A stretch of DNA of 64,000 bases. Source: Anastatus disparis (Eukaryota > Arthropoda > Insecta > Hymenoptera > Eupelmidae). The stretch's first letter is position 1. Each line of letters begins with the position of its first letter. Shown here one piece after another: positions 35,314-46,802 of this stretch. The notes beneath the pieces are model-generated. The model had not been told where the DNA came from. It was given only the letters and a program-made list of their open reading frames with translations, and ran no database searches. A program made the position numbers and the translations under genes. Location of the stretch: positions 645,501 to 709,500 of the forward strand of contig JAFFSR010000084.1 in the NCBI GenBank assembly GCA_017163975.1, given 5' to 3'.

Positions 35314-36990
35314 GTACGTATTCAGCACGCCAATAAGATCTCGAGAACTACTCGATGGATTAACTTCAAATTTTGCATGCAATTTATTTTTTTGTCCAAC
35401 TGGGGGGAAGCTATTGAAAATTGATCTTCTTAGCTCAGTTTTTTTTAAAAGCCATTTTAAGGATTTTAAAAAAATTTTAATTTTTCATTTTTTTGATATT
35501 TTGCGTAAACTACACGAAGAATTTTCTTGAGAATTTGTATGAACATTATTTGCGACTGCCAAAAGAAGAAAAACTTTTACCAACTGATTTTCTTAGCGCA
35601 CTTTTAATTTTAGAGCATTTTGAAAATTTTGAAAAAAAAATTTTTTTTTCATTTATTTTTTATTTTATGACAACCATTCGATAGATTTGCTTCTAAATTT
35701 ATATGCAAGTTATTCGCGATTGTCTGAAGAAAACAAGCTTTGGAACACTTATTTTCTTAGTGTAGTTTTAATTTTAGAGCATTTTAAAAATTTTGGAAAA
35801 AATCTCTATTTTTCATTTTTTTTCTATTACACAAAAACCATTCGATAGATTTGCTCGAAAATTTTAATGGAAATCATTTGCAATGGCCTAAATAAAACAA
35901 GCTTTGAAAAACTTATTTTCTCAGTGCAGTTTTAATTTTAGAGCATTTTGAAAATTTTGAATAAAATTTTTCTAATTTTTTTTATATTTTACGTAAACTA
36001 CTCGATGAAGGAACTTCAAATTATGTATGGGAATTATTTATGATTGTCAAAATAAAATGAAATTTTGAAAACTAATTTTCTTTAATTTTCTTAGCGCACA
36101 TTTAATTTTAGAGCATTTTGAAAATTTTAAAGAAATTTTTTATTTTTAATTTCTTTTCTATTGCACAAAAATCACTCGATAAACTTGCTCAAAAATTTTC
36201 ATGCAAATTATTCATTATTATCTGAATAAATCAAGCTTTGGAAAACTTATTTTCTTAGCGCAGTTTTAATTTTAGAGCATTTTGAAAATTTTGGAAAAAA
36301 TGTTCATATTTCATTATTTTTCTATTACACAAAAGCCATTCGATAGATTTGCTCAAAAATTTTCATACAAATTATTTGTTATTGCCTAATTAAAGCAAGC
36401 TTGGAAAAACTTATTTTCTTAGCGCAGTTTTAATTTTAGAGCTTTTTGTAAATTTTGAATAGAATTTCACTTATTTTTTGGTATTTTACGTAAACTACTC
36501 GATGAAGTAGCTTAAAATTATGTATAGAAATTATTTTCGATTGCCTAAATAAAATGAACTTTTGAAAACTGGTTTTCTTAGCGTAGTTGTAACATTAAAA
36601 CGTTTTGAACATTTTAAAACAATGTTTATTTTTCAATTATTTGGTATTTTTTGTAAACTATTCGATGAAAATGTTCCAAAATTTGTATGCAAGTTATTGG
36701 TTATAGTGTTAAGAAGACAAGCTTGGGAAAATTAATTTTATAAACGCATTTTTAATTTTAGAGCATCATAAAATCACATTATGCAAATGGCAAAAGTAAG
36801 AAAGAGTAAAATTCATATAGTTTTTGTAGGTATTAAGACAGCCGTCAATACAGAGGATAGGGACAATTATATTAAAATCGTATTTAAAAAAATAAAATTA
36901 AAATACTCTAACTCAATGCGCTCTATGAGAAAGCATTGCGCCAAAGCACTTGGAAGCGTTTTTCCTACCTTTCCCTACCAAATCGAGAAA
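35150..36990 (+). repeat. Satellite-like element, copy 2 (~160-bp monomers)
   Basis: About eight tandem monomers of ~160-165 bp, recognised by TTTTAATTTTAGAGCATTTTG near 35.60, 35.77, 35.93, 36.11, 36.26, 36.43, 36.59 and 36.75 kb, alternating with AAACTACTCGATGAA / CATTCGATAGATTTGC words. Left end GCTTTCTCATAGAGAAAGC is itself a palindrome; the right end carries CTCTATGAGAAAGCATTGCG. Tandem monomers between inverted terminal words recall Rehavkus-type MuDR elements, but no transposase is present and this is speculation. A (TG)n run sits at 35268-35322. Confidence 0.75.
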
Positions 36991-37005
36991 AATTTTTTAA
37001 AAATA

Positions 37006-38566
37006 CCAGGGGGCATGCCCGTTGCGCGCAAGCGCGCCCACCCCCATCTTGCTTTTATAATTTTAAAAAAATATCCAAGAATTTGGAATTTTGCAAAAAA
37101 TATGTAGAAATATAATTGTAATAATCTTACTATGATTCAGCTAAGTAGATACAGGCAGACAGTGAATAAGTACACTTGATTTAATAATTCAATTATAGAG
37201 ATTTTATTTGATACTTTTATAATGAACTAAATATAGTGATAGTTTTATATTCGACAGTTTTATAATGAACTAAAAATGGAAGGCAGTAATAGATATTTGA
37301 AACATTTATGGATTAAGAATAAAAAAATTGGAAAACTGTAATGTCGGTGTTTTTTGACAAAATTAAATAAAAATTTAATTTAATTTATAAAGACTATATT
37401 TAAGTGTTAGATATTGATTTTGACTTAACAAAATTTAAATCTTATCATTTGATTATTAAACTTCAATTAAGCTTTTTCAAAATTATATTTTCAACCCTAT
37501 ACTTTAAATAAAATTGTAAAATTGATAATTATTCATATGATTAAACTTTACGATGATTACAGGATAATTAGCTAATTGTAAAAATATATTGTTACCTATT
37601 TTTCATCTATTATAAATCTTAAACTTATATGTTATCATATATCGTTATATACAAAACTTAAAATTAGCTATTACCAAGTTGACTACAAGCTTGAAATCAG
37701 CTAATTCTCAGTTATTTGGAAGCTCAAATATAGCTTAATTTAGTTATTTCCTAGTTAATCACATGCTTCAATCCAGCTAAATTTAGCGCTGTAATATAGT
37801 TCTAAAAATGAGGGGCATATTTCTAACGATAACAGCGATAGCAGCGGTGATATACTTTCAATAATATAGAGAGAATATAATATAAATAGATCTAAAATGC
37901 AGCTACAATTCAGTTAAAAACAAATCAATATTTACCTGAAATTGCCTAAAATTACTATAAATTTTAGATAACTGTTAGCTAAATTTTAGCTAATTTCCAA
38001 CTAAATTTTGTATGAATTTAGCTAATTTTAACATTACATTTAGCTAACTTTTGATTTAATGTAGCTAACTTTTGATTGAATGTAGCTAACTTTTATCTGA
38101 CTTCGGCTAACTTTAAGCTAACTTTTAGCTACCTTTTAGCTAATTTTTAATTAACTTTTAGCAAAATTTGAGTTAGATTCTAGCTAAATTCTAGCTAACC
38201 AAGGACAAATCGAATTCTTTACACACAGCGGCAACGGCGACGGCGGAATCTGTTTATAATATAGCTTTTAGCTAAATTACAGCTAAATATATCTAAATTT
38301 TAGCCAACTTTTAGCTGATTTTCAGCTAACTTTTAGCTAACTTCTAACTAACTTATACGTAACTATTTGCTGACTTTTAGCTTGCTTTCAGCTAAATTAT
38401 AGCTAAATTCATCAAAATTTTAGCTGACTTTTAGCTGATTTTAGCTGGATTTTAGCTGGATTTTAGCTGAATTTTAGCTTAATTTAGGAGCTAAAAATGA
38501 GCGGCGTATTTCAGACGGTGACAGCGTCGACAGCGGCGACGGCGGCGATATATTTTTAATAATATA
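37006..38566 (-). mobile_element. Helitron-like unit A
   Basis: Non-coding ~1.56-kb unit. In minus sense its 3' end has a perfect hairpin GCGCGCTTGCGCGC, 14 bases, then CTGG followed by T: the canonical Helitron 3' terminus (hairpin + CTRR|T). The interior is filled with short TTAGCTAA-type repeats and with three internal starts of the form CTCTATATTAT. No Rep/helicase, so non-autonomous. Confidence 0.6.
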
Positions 38567-40138
38567 CTAGGGGGCATGCCCCCTGCACGCAAGCGCGCCA
38601 ACCCCCATCTTGCTTTTATAATTTAAAAAAAATATCCAAGAATTTGCAATTTTGAATGAAATATGTAGAAATATAATTGTAATAATCTTACTATGATTCA
38701 GCTAAGTAGATACAGGCAGACAGTGAATAAGTACACTTGATTTAATAATTCAATTATAGAGATTTTATTAGATACTTTTATAATGAACTGAATATAGTGA
38801 TAGTTTTATATTCGACAGTTTTATAATGAACTAAAAATGGAAGGCAGTAATAGATATTTGAAACATTTATGGATTAAGAATAAAGAATTTGGAAAACTGC
38901 AATGTCGGTGTTTTTTTACAAAATTAAATAAAAATTAAATTTAATTTATAAAGACTATATTTAAGTGTTAGATATTGATTTTGACTTAACAAAATTTAAA
39001 TCTTATCATTTGATTATTGAACTTTAATTAAGCTTTTTCAAAATGATATTTTCAACCCTATACTTTAAATAAAATTGTAAAATTGATAATTATTCATATG
39101 ATTAAACTTTACGATGATTACAGGATAATTAGCTAATTGTAAAATTATATTGTAACCTATTTTTCATCTATTATAAATCTTAAACTTATATGTTATCATA
39201 TATCGTTATATACAAAACTTAAAATTAGCTATTACCAAGTTGACTACAAGCTTGAAATCAGCTAATTCTCAGTTATTTTGAAGCTCAAATATAGCTCAAT
39301 TTAGTTATTTCCTAGTTAATTACATGCTTAAATCCAGCTAAATTTAGCGCTGTAATATAGTTCTAAAAATGAGGGGCATATTTCTAACGATAACAGCGAT
39401 AGCAGCGGTGATATACTTTCAATAATATAGAGAGAATATAATATAAATAGATCTAAAATGCAGCTACAATTCAGTTAAAAACAAATCAATATTTACCTGA
39501 AATTGCCTAAAATTACTATAAATTTTAGATAACTGTTAGCTAAATTTTAGCTGATTTCCAACTAAATTTTGTATGAATTTAGCTAATTTTAACATTACAT
39601 TTAGCTAACTTTTGATTTAATGTAGCTAACTTTTGATTGAATGTAGCTAACTTAAATTTAATTTTATCTGACTTCAGCTAACTTTAAGCTAACTTTTAGC
39701 TACCTTTTAGCTAATTTTTAACTAACTTTAAGCGAAATTCCAGTTAGATTCCAGCTAAATTCTAGCTAACCAAGGACAAACCGAATTCTTACACACAGCG
39801 GCAACGGCGACGGCGGAATCTGTTTATAATATAGAGAGATATAGCTAGCTTTTAGCTAAATTACAGCTTAATATATCTAAATTTTAGCCAACTTTTAGCT
39901 GATTTTCAGCTAACTTTTAGCTAACTTCTAACTAACTTATACGTAACTTTTTGCTGACTTTTAGCTTGCTTACCGCTAAATTATAGCTAAATTCATCAAA
40001 ATTTCAGCTGACTTCTAGCTGATTTTAGCTGAATTTTAGCTGAATTTTAGCTGAATTTTAGCTAAATTCAGGAGCCAAAAATGAGCGGCGTATTTCAGAC
40101 GGCGACAGCGGCGATATATTTTTAATAGTATAGAGAGA
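38567..40138 (-). mobile_element. Helitron-like unit B, head-to-tail with unit A
   Basis: Direct repeat of unit A with high identity. Minus-sense 5' end TCTCTCTATACTATTAAAAA (Helitron-like TC start); 3' end hairpin GCGCGCTTGCGTGC, then CTAG followed by T at 38567. The junction with unit A has no spacer, as expected for tandem rolling-circle products. Compared with unit A it has a ~10-bp insertion (AAATTTAATTTT-like) and scattered substitutions. Confidence 0.6.
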
Positions 40139-40182
40139 AATATTAGTTATATATAAGTAATCGTAGTTTCTGGGAACAATAA

Positions 40183-40224
<42 letters not shown>

Positions 40225-40427
40225 TGTGTGTGTGTGTGTGTGTGAGTGTGAGTGTGTGTGAGTGTGTGTGTGTGTGTGAAGAGTAAGTATATTAGACATA
40301 AGAAACATTGTATTAAAACGTGCTTGCGATTTGGCTTGAAAGTCGTTGGGGTAAAGTGCATCGCGTGTACAAAATTTTGTAAGCAGTCCACTCTGGCGAA
40401 TGTCCAGCTTAGGGAGGGGGCAGAGTT
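40139..40427 (+). repeat. LTR-C 3' remnant with (TG)n and polypurine tract
   Basis: Contains a ~95-bp (TG)n microsatellite at 40182-40278, a short stretch with no legible ORF, and AGGGAGGGGGCAGAG (40411-40425) abutting the 3' LTR: the LTR-C polypurine tract. Confidence 0.7.
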
Positions 40428-41012
40428 TGTGACGTGGAAAATACCACGTAACAATAAAAAAATTTTCGAAATAAAATTTTTCTCCCGTCGGCACGAACCA
40501 CCAACTACTCATGGGCCCGAACGCATATGAGATTTTTTTTTTTATTAATTCCCTTGATTTCTTTTTTGTTGAACGAGATTACGAGACGACGAGTTGATGT
40601 ATAGCAGACGCGCGCGGCAGCCATTACACACACATTGATAGCTACTGTGAGTGAACATCGGTGCTGCTGTAGCAGTCAGTTAAGCGACGACATATTCACC
40701 AATACCTAGCAACGACCACGCGTGTGTTAGGAGTCAAGGATTCAAAAAGTGGAGGTACAAGAAAGAAGAATGAGAAAATCTTTCGCTCTACGCAAGCTGG
40801 CAGAGAGAATCTAAAGTGCTGGCTCGTCGATCTCTCGCGCATTAAACAAAGAGAGAGAAAGGAGATAATCAAGAAAGATGGAAAGAGAGCGTTAGAGAAG
40901 GGATCATCACGATCCTTTTCTCTTAGCTGAGCCTCTATCCCGTGCATATACGTACACGTATATGTATGTGTAATATCACTATGTGTAGACGGTAGTGACC
41001 CATCTGCGCATA
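40428..41012 (+). repeat. LTR-C 3' LTR, truncated
   Basis: Direct copy of 29783-30390 with small indels. Similarity stops after ACCCATCTGCGCATAA. Confidence 0.8.
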
Positions 41013-41258
41013 AGAACGCAATAAGCACACATCTGAAAAAAAGAATTCTTCAAGAATTCACGAATGTCCGCTCTGAAGTTAATATAAAATATATTAATAA
41101 AGTATTCATAAAATATTCACAAAGTATTCTTCCACAAAATTTAAATAAAAAATAACTCTTCAACGTATCTTTATAAATATTTTAAAAGGATTAAGAAAGT
41201 AATCATAAAGAATTCTTTTTTGAAACAGCAATCATAATCCAAAGTATTCATAAAGTAG
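41013..41258. other. AT-rich spacer, nothing recognised
   Basis: Short region between the truncated LTR and the LINE, with AAAGTATTCATAAA-type repeats. Confidence 0.5.
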
Positions 41259-42755
41259 TCAAAAAAATCTTAAATCTTTAGAGATTTTAGGTGCAGGGCA
41301 CTTCTTTAAAGGCACAATGCGTGCACGCTTCCAAAGGCAAGGGAAGACCCCCCGCGCAAAAGAGGAATTGAACAGAGTCACAGGATGCTCTCCAATAACC
41401 GGTAGTGCTTTAAGTATCACACTCTGCGGGATGCCATCCTCGCCACAAGCCTGTGACGAAAAATGTGAAATCGCAAGGATTACATCATTAATATTAATTG
41501 ACTTAAAAGCAAAGCTACTTTCACTACACTCAGGAAGAATCCTTTTACGTTGCGCAGTATCATCGTGTGGCGAGACTGACACTCTTGCAAAATGCGCATT
41601 AAGCTTATCTGGAGTGAATCCATTCAAGTCCCCTTGAAGTCCGGACAGGAGTCCCAGGTCTTTTAACTCCTTCCAGACATTGCCTCTAGCAAGAGCATCG
41701 AACAGTCTATTATGATAATAATTTGTTTTAGCTTGTTCCGTCTGTTCGTCTATTGTTTTACGCAGTTGCGAAAATTTGGAGAGATATTGCTCCTCCTTCG
41801 TTCGTTTGAATCTATGATACGTGGCATCTCTCTTGTGCCGCATCTGCGACAACTTTTGATCTATCCAAGGAAACTTATCTTTACTAATTTTAAGTGTTTT
41901 TAGTGGCACCAGATTTTGTATTGCTGCCGTAAGGTTGTCACAGAGGCAGCCAAGTACAGATTCCGGGTCAACTGTACCACTTGTACTGTAAATGGCGTCC
42001 AATCACAGCCAGCCAAACTCTGTACCAATAAGTTTGGACAGATATCTTTATAATTCCTATACTTGATCATTTCATTATCTGTCTTGATATGATTACATGA
42101 AATACATACATCAATTAAGTCGTGCCGACTGTGAAAATCAGCCGGTAAGTTGCGTGCGTCAAGTATTGTGTCATTATCATCCACAAGAATCAGGTCAAAC
42201 CACGTGTGAGACGTTAGAAGCTCAGCCGACAATTTATTAATAAATTTAGCATCACTTCTCTCGCGTAGGAGATCGGCATTCAGATCTCCCATTATAATTT
42301 TGTGAGAGTATTCAGAGGCAAAGTTTCTTAAGTTATCCAAAAAATCGGTATTTCTTAAAAAGGAAATTGCAGGAGGACGATAAATAACAGAAACCAACAC
42401 GGCTTCGGAGCTGCCCAATTGCACGGAACAAAAAATATACTCAGTTGCCTCCGGTTCACCTTCACTATGATTAGTTTGAGTATCTGAAGTAGCCAAAATA
42501 GTGCACTTTAAATTGTCTTTAATACACAAAGCAACTCCTCTACCAAGCAAGTTTCTGTCCTGTCTGAATACTTTATACCCCCTGACTCAAATGACGTCAT
42601 TCGAAACAGATGGACCCAGCCAGGTCTCAGCCACTCCAAACATGTCGCAAGAAGGACCATCACTTAGAAACTCACGTACCTGCCCAATGTGAGCCCTCAA
42701 CGAAGTCACATTCAGAAAGCACGCTCGCAGTTCACCCCTCCTCCCTTTACGACTC
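41259..42755 (-). pseudogene. LINE ORF2 5' half: AP endonuclease and RT N-terminus (broken)
   Basis: Minus strand. An apurinic endonuclease domain from about 42755 shows AETWL, VSVIYRPP, IIMGDLNADLL and HSRHDLIDV. It has an in-frame stop near 42595 and a frame change near 41990 leading to the linker and early RT (ACGEDGIPQSVIL; VPLKKCPAPKISKDLR). Coding sequence ends abruptly at the RT block normally followed by PIS, so the RT palm and 3' UTR are missing: a 3' deletion, which is unusual for LINEs because they are normally 5'-truncated. CR1/Jockey superfamily inferred. Confidence 0.85.
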
Positions 42756-42775
42756 TCAGAGGAGGCTCAGCGCAG

Positions 42776-43825
42776 TCATTGGGGAGAGGCCACATTCGAT
42801 GTTACTCCATTATTTGTACTTAATGATTGATTTGTCAACATATTTCGTTGAAGATCAGAGACTTCATTATTATCACATATATTATTATTGCACTTAATAT
42901 TCGATGGAGGTTCACAGTTTTTATTAGTTATATTTACACCGTATTCTAATTTCTTACTATCTGTTAATAAATTATCTAAGTCATTTTCAATAAAAAAATT
43001 GTGTGCTCTCTCCCCTCTCTCCCTCCTCACCAGAAATCTGCCATGTCTGTGCCAAACAAATTTAAAGCCTTTTTCTTTGGCATACTTTTTTAATTTTTCA
43101 AAATTAACATATTTTTCTTTAGGCGAAAATTCATTAATAAATATTAAGCCGTGGCGTTTGATGGCTGGAAGACTGCCAAGGAGGGAGGGATTAAGATCCG
43201 CTGTTAAAAAACCTGTAAACTGTCGTTTAGATTCAAACATCTTTTGCACCAGGTCTTCCTCAGGAAGTCTAACCAGCAATGAGAACGGACCCCTCGGGCC
43301 GCCACTGATTCCACGATCTCTAGACACCTCGTTTACATCTTCATGTTTAGCGATTTTCTCAACTGAAATTACATTTTTACGCTTGATTGTCGGGAGAATG
43401 GTACCAAGAACGGCACAGGCATAATCATCCGGCCCAATATTAACTGCTGAACAGTCAAACTCGCCAGAGATCACCAATGCACCACTCCCAGAGCCACACT
43501 CCGTCTCAACTTGACGAGGTGCCTCATCACTAATTGCAGCATGAATACGTGGTGTTTGTGTAATTTCTACTAATTTAGATGTGTGTAATGTATGCTCAGT
43601 CATTCCCGTAAGATCTGCGACGGCCTGCGCCACGCCAGCTACCCCGGTCGTAAGGTCGAAGAAACCCTCGTCCACTCCGTGAAACTCGTTGTTTAGAAAA
43701 GTTTGAATATTATCAAATTTACTATTAATCGCTTTATTATATGTTTCTATTTTGTTATTTAGAGCGGACAAGAAATTCCTTTCTATGAGCACCTTTCGAT
43801 AGAGTTTGAAGAACATTAAAATCAA
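42776..43825 (-). CDS. LINE ORF1 (about 349 aa, uninterrupted)
   Basis: Open frame just upstream of ORF2 in the same LINE. The N-terminal ~70 residues look helical (coiled-coil-like), then comes a low-complexity middle, then a region reading GPFSLLVRLPEEDLVQKMFE and, near the C-terminus, KKYAKEKGFKFVWHRHGRFL. The latter resembles the baculovirus FP25-type C-terminal domain found in many insect LINE ORF1 proteins. It probably binds RNA in the retrotransposition particle. The frame is intact from 43825 to 42776, but the element as a whole is dead. The start is the first Met in the frame; an earlier start is not excluded. Confidence 0.7.
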   Translation of the reverse strand: MILMFFKLYRKVLIERNFLSALNNKIETYNKAINSKFDNIQTFLNNEFHGVDEGFFDLTTGVAGVAQAVADLTGMTEHTLHTSKLVEITQTPRIHAAISDEAPRQVETECGSGSGALVISGEFDCSAVNIGPDDYACAVLGTILPTIKRKNVISVEKIAKHEDVNEVSRDRGISGGPRGPFSLLVRLPEEDLVQKMFESKRQFTGFLTADLNPSLLGSLPAIKRHGLIFINEFSPKEKYVNFEKLKKYAKEKGFKFVWHRHGRFLVRRERGERAHNFFIENDLDNLLTDSKKLEYGVNITNKNCEPPSNIKCNNNICDNNEVSDLQRNMLTNQSLSTNNGVTSNVASPQ

Positions 43826-43860
43826 TTTATTGCTACGGGTTTTAGAGTTAGGGTTACTAA

Positions 43861-44498
43861 TTTAACGAAATTTTAGTCAAACAATAAAAATTAGAAAGAA
43901 TTTTGATAACGTCAAATACTCAATTTCGGGTAGCAACCCAATTGCTGCTAGATTTGTTACAATTATATAACATAAAATAATAATTATATGTATAATATTC
44001 ACAAAAAAAATCTATTTGACTCAAATAAACACACTCATTTGATTTCCATTCACTTAATTAAAACAACAAATTTGTCATGTCAACAAAATCATTTATTAAA
44101 AAAAAATTCGTTAAAAAAAAATTATTTTGTTAATAAATGTTAATAAATATCTAGAAGATAAAAAAAAAATCTCCGTGTTAGAATCGAACCCGGGACCTTT
44201 AGGTTGACGACTTTGGTAAAAAAAATTTTTCAATTTAATAAATCATTTATTTATATTGACAATTCTAATGAGTTTGATGGTTTAATAATGTGTATTCATT
44301 TAGCACGTCTAATCAAATAAAAATTGTTTTATTTTCAAGTGTTTCAATATAAGCATTGCAATCAAGAGGAAGCATTTTTATTACCTTGAAAATATTTCTT
44401 CTGAAACTTTGCAAGATGTAACGAGAAAGAGACGAAGAAAAGATTAAGGTTATGTTGGGGAAGAAACAGTTACGTTTGGAAAAATTGAAATTAGAAAT
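43861..44498. other. AT-rich spacer with a tRNA-like scrap
   Basis: No gene. At 44171-44217 the minus strand carries AAGGTCCCGGGTTCGATTC, a tRNA T-arm/B-box (GGTTCGATTC at 44181-44190) with part of an anticodon arm. It lacks a closing acceptor stem, so it is a SINE or tRNA-derived remnant, not a tRNA gene. Confidence 0.6.
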
Positions 44499-45377
44499 AT
44501 AGTTTGATTTTTTTTTAAATAAAATTATTAGTACAAACATCGTTAATTTCTGCTTACAAAAATTCTTTTTGTGTGAAGTTGTCGAGAGTGCGAAATACCG
44601 CATTATATTCATTTGTTATTGTATATTTCAAATTAGAACATGCCATTTACTTCTAAATTCTCTTTTTTAAAAATTGTACTATAAAATAGTATCATAAATT
44701 ATTTATCTATGAGCCTGGTAAGTAATTTGGTAAATTTAAAATAAGATTTAAAATATTTTGGAATATTTTAAAATAAATAATAGAAAAATCGATAAGTAAT
44801 TCAATTTTGATAGTGTAATTTAGTATATAAAATATTTCTAGATTCAAAGTTGAAAAAAATTTTTTCAAAAATATAGTATAATAATTGCCTAGAATGTACT
44901 ATTTTTAAAAGTTTGTTTATTTAATTTTAAAATTCAAATTGCATTTTTCTGCAAAATAAAATTAAAAATTTTTTGTTTGAAAAAAAATGATATAATTACT
45001 ATAATTAAGAAAATATAAATTAGAATTTTTTTATTTTTATTTGTATTTAAAAATAGGAACGATATACATATCGTTAAGAATTGATTTGAACTATTTTATT
45101 TTTCTATATATTTTTATGGATTTCCTATTGTTGAGGATATTTATTTTTAAATTACTTCATTCATTAGTTATTGAGAATTTAGGGTTTAAACATTATATAT
45201 ATTAAAATTTTTCTGTTACCGGAAATTAAAAATTGATGAATGCTAATGAATAAATTTTTTTTTTTTTAATTTATACCATTTAATGCATTTCTTTTCTTGA
45301 AATTTTGCACTAAAATGTGAAGGTAGTCAATATTTATGAGTGTAGGTGTACTGCCCGTTTTATGTCTCCTTAAAATG
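44499..45377. repeat. Left arm of the long inverted repeat
   Basis: Inverse of 59289-60177. AT-rich, no conserved ORF. Confidence 0.85.
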
Positions 45378-46019
45378 TGAAATTTTAAGTGATAATAACT
45401 GGAAAAGTCGTTTTTATAAACCACATTACATTGTATTAAAACAGATGTTTTTAATCATGGATAATTTTACATGACTATGTCTAGAGATCGATCTTGGAAT
45501 TCTCTTAAGATATATCTTGAAAATCAAATACATTAGATTGATATTAAAAATTATGTGTATAAAAATTTTATATATTTGTAAAATAACTTTTGACTTTATA
45601 ATAATTTACGTTATTTAAATTTTGAAAGATTTAAGAAATGTCTAAATAAATTGAAAAGGAATATTACAGCAAATAAAATCGAAAATGTTAAGTTTGAATC
45701 TTTCTCTATAAGCTTATTCGTTTGATAGGTTAATAGTTTTATTGCAATTCTAGTCCATTTTTATTAAAATCGTATACGATAAAATGTATTTGTCCTTTAC
45801 TATATGTTACACGTGACCTTGAACTAGCCGAAATTGGGTACTTGACTTTATTGGTTTCATTAATTTGAATAAATCAATTAGTGGTTAATGTGTGTACAAG
45901 CGTTCGCGCGTAACTTCACTCGGTGGTTATCGTAGGGACTTGATGATGTTACTAAAAGAGGATTATTTTTGTTATTAGAATAAAAAGGATAACTTTAATT
46001 TTATAGGTTGTACTTCATC
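45378..46019 (+). promoter_or_regulatory. 5' region of the two-ORF unit
   Basis: No ORF. A pyrimidine-rich stretch ends in TTTTATAG at 46006, a good 3' splice site 13 bases before the first ATG, so an upstream non-coding exon is likely. A GC-richer patch near 45900-45945 could hold it. No TATA box in a convincing place. Confidence 0.4.
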
Positions 46020-46802
46020 ATGTCTGCTAACGACCAAAATCGGGAGGTTGCGAACGGTCTTCTTGACGTCCTAAGGTTGTATGCCAATCAACCTAGTGTG
46101 TCTGCTAACGACCAAAATCGGGAGATTGCGAACGGTCTCCTTGACGTCCTAAGGTTGTATGCCAATCAACCTAGTGTGTCTGCTAACGACCAAAATCGGG
46201 AGATTGTGAACGGCCTCTTTGATGTCGTAAGGTTGTATGCCAATCAACCCAGTGTGTCTAGAGTGGAGGAGGCAGTTCGGCCTAAGATGACAAGTGTGGG
46301 TGTGCAAGCGGAAAACATTGGGAACCACGTTGAAGTGCAGTGCGGCGTGGGCTTTCAGGATTTGGTGGGCCGAAGTGTTCAGTGTTTGGGTGAAGATGTC
46401 GCTGGGGTGAGGGCACTATATCTTAAGGATGTGGATGATATCAGTGAGAGGTGGGATGATGAAGCCGCTGTAAGTGACGGCTCAGGGGCTAGTGATAGTG
46501 CTGCAATTCACGAGGACAATGGAGTTGACGAGACCACCAGTGCGCAGGATGACCGTAGATTTTATCGGCCTATTATTTCGCTGGTATCTCCACATAATTC
46601 GGCAGGGCCTGCGTATATGCAGTTGTCGATTCAGGATTCGGTGGGAGTGCTGGAGAATATTGTTAATGTCGGTGGTAGTGCTGGGGCGGACAAAAACCAA
46701 GAAGATCCGGTTAAGACTGTTGCGGATCTCCCGTCAAAAGATCTAATGGTTTCGGTGTTGGATAATATGGTCCAGCCTAAGGTAACGGGAAAAAAAATAT
46801 GA
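46020..46802 (+). CDS. ORF-A: unknown 260-aa protein with three 26-aa repeats
   Basis: Start ATG at 46020, chosen because the frame further upstream has only a TTG and a splice acceptor. Residues 2-79 are three tandem near-identical 26-residue repeats of the form SANDQNREIANGLLDVLRLY (then ANQPSV), encoded by a 78-bp tandem triplication (46023-46100, 46101-46178, 46179-46256). The rest is acidic with Val/Gly-rich stretches and no motif I recognise. It is uninterrupted, and its base composition is much less AT-rich than the surroundings. Its TGA overlaps the ATG of ORF-B in ATGA. Function unknown: a structural or gag-like role would be a guess. Confidence 0.7.
   Translation: MSANDQNREVANGLLDVLRLYANQPSVSANDQNREIANGLLDVLRLYANQPSVSANDQNREIVNGLFDVVRLYANQPSVSRVEEAVRPKMTSVGVQAENIGNHVEVQCGVGFQDLVGRSVQCLGEDVAGVRALYLKDVDDISERWDDEAAVSDGSGASDSAAIHEDNGVDETTSAQDDRRFYRPIISLVSPHNSAGPAYMQLSIQDSVGVLENIVNVGGSAGADKNQEDPVKTVADLPSKDLMVSVLDNMVQPKVTGKKI

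Larger units (their letters stand above)
29783..41012 (+). mobile_element. LTR-C: decayed LTR retrotransposon with secondary insertions
   Basis: 5' LTR 29783-32072, PBS-like site, leader, gag (32791-34502) and a scrap of protease. Most of pol is missing and is replaced by the satellite element (35150-36990) and two Helitron-like units (37006-40138). A short 3' stretch (about 40280-40427) ends in the purine tract AGGGAGGGGGCAGAG directly before the 3' LTR (40428 onward), which is cut short at about 41012. LTR matches over the first ~600 bp set the element limits. No TSD can be tested because the 3' LTR is truncated. Confidence 0.8.

Noticed and set aside
44171..44217. tRNA gene on the minus strand
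   Set aside because: Only T arm and part of the anticodon arm are recognisable.
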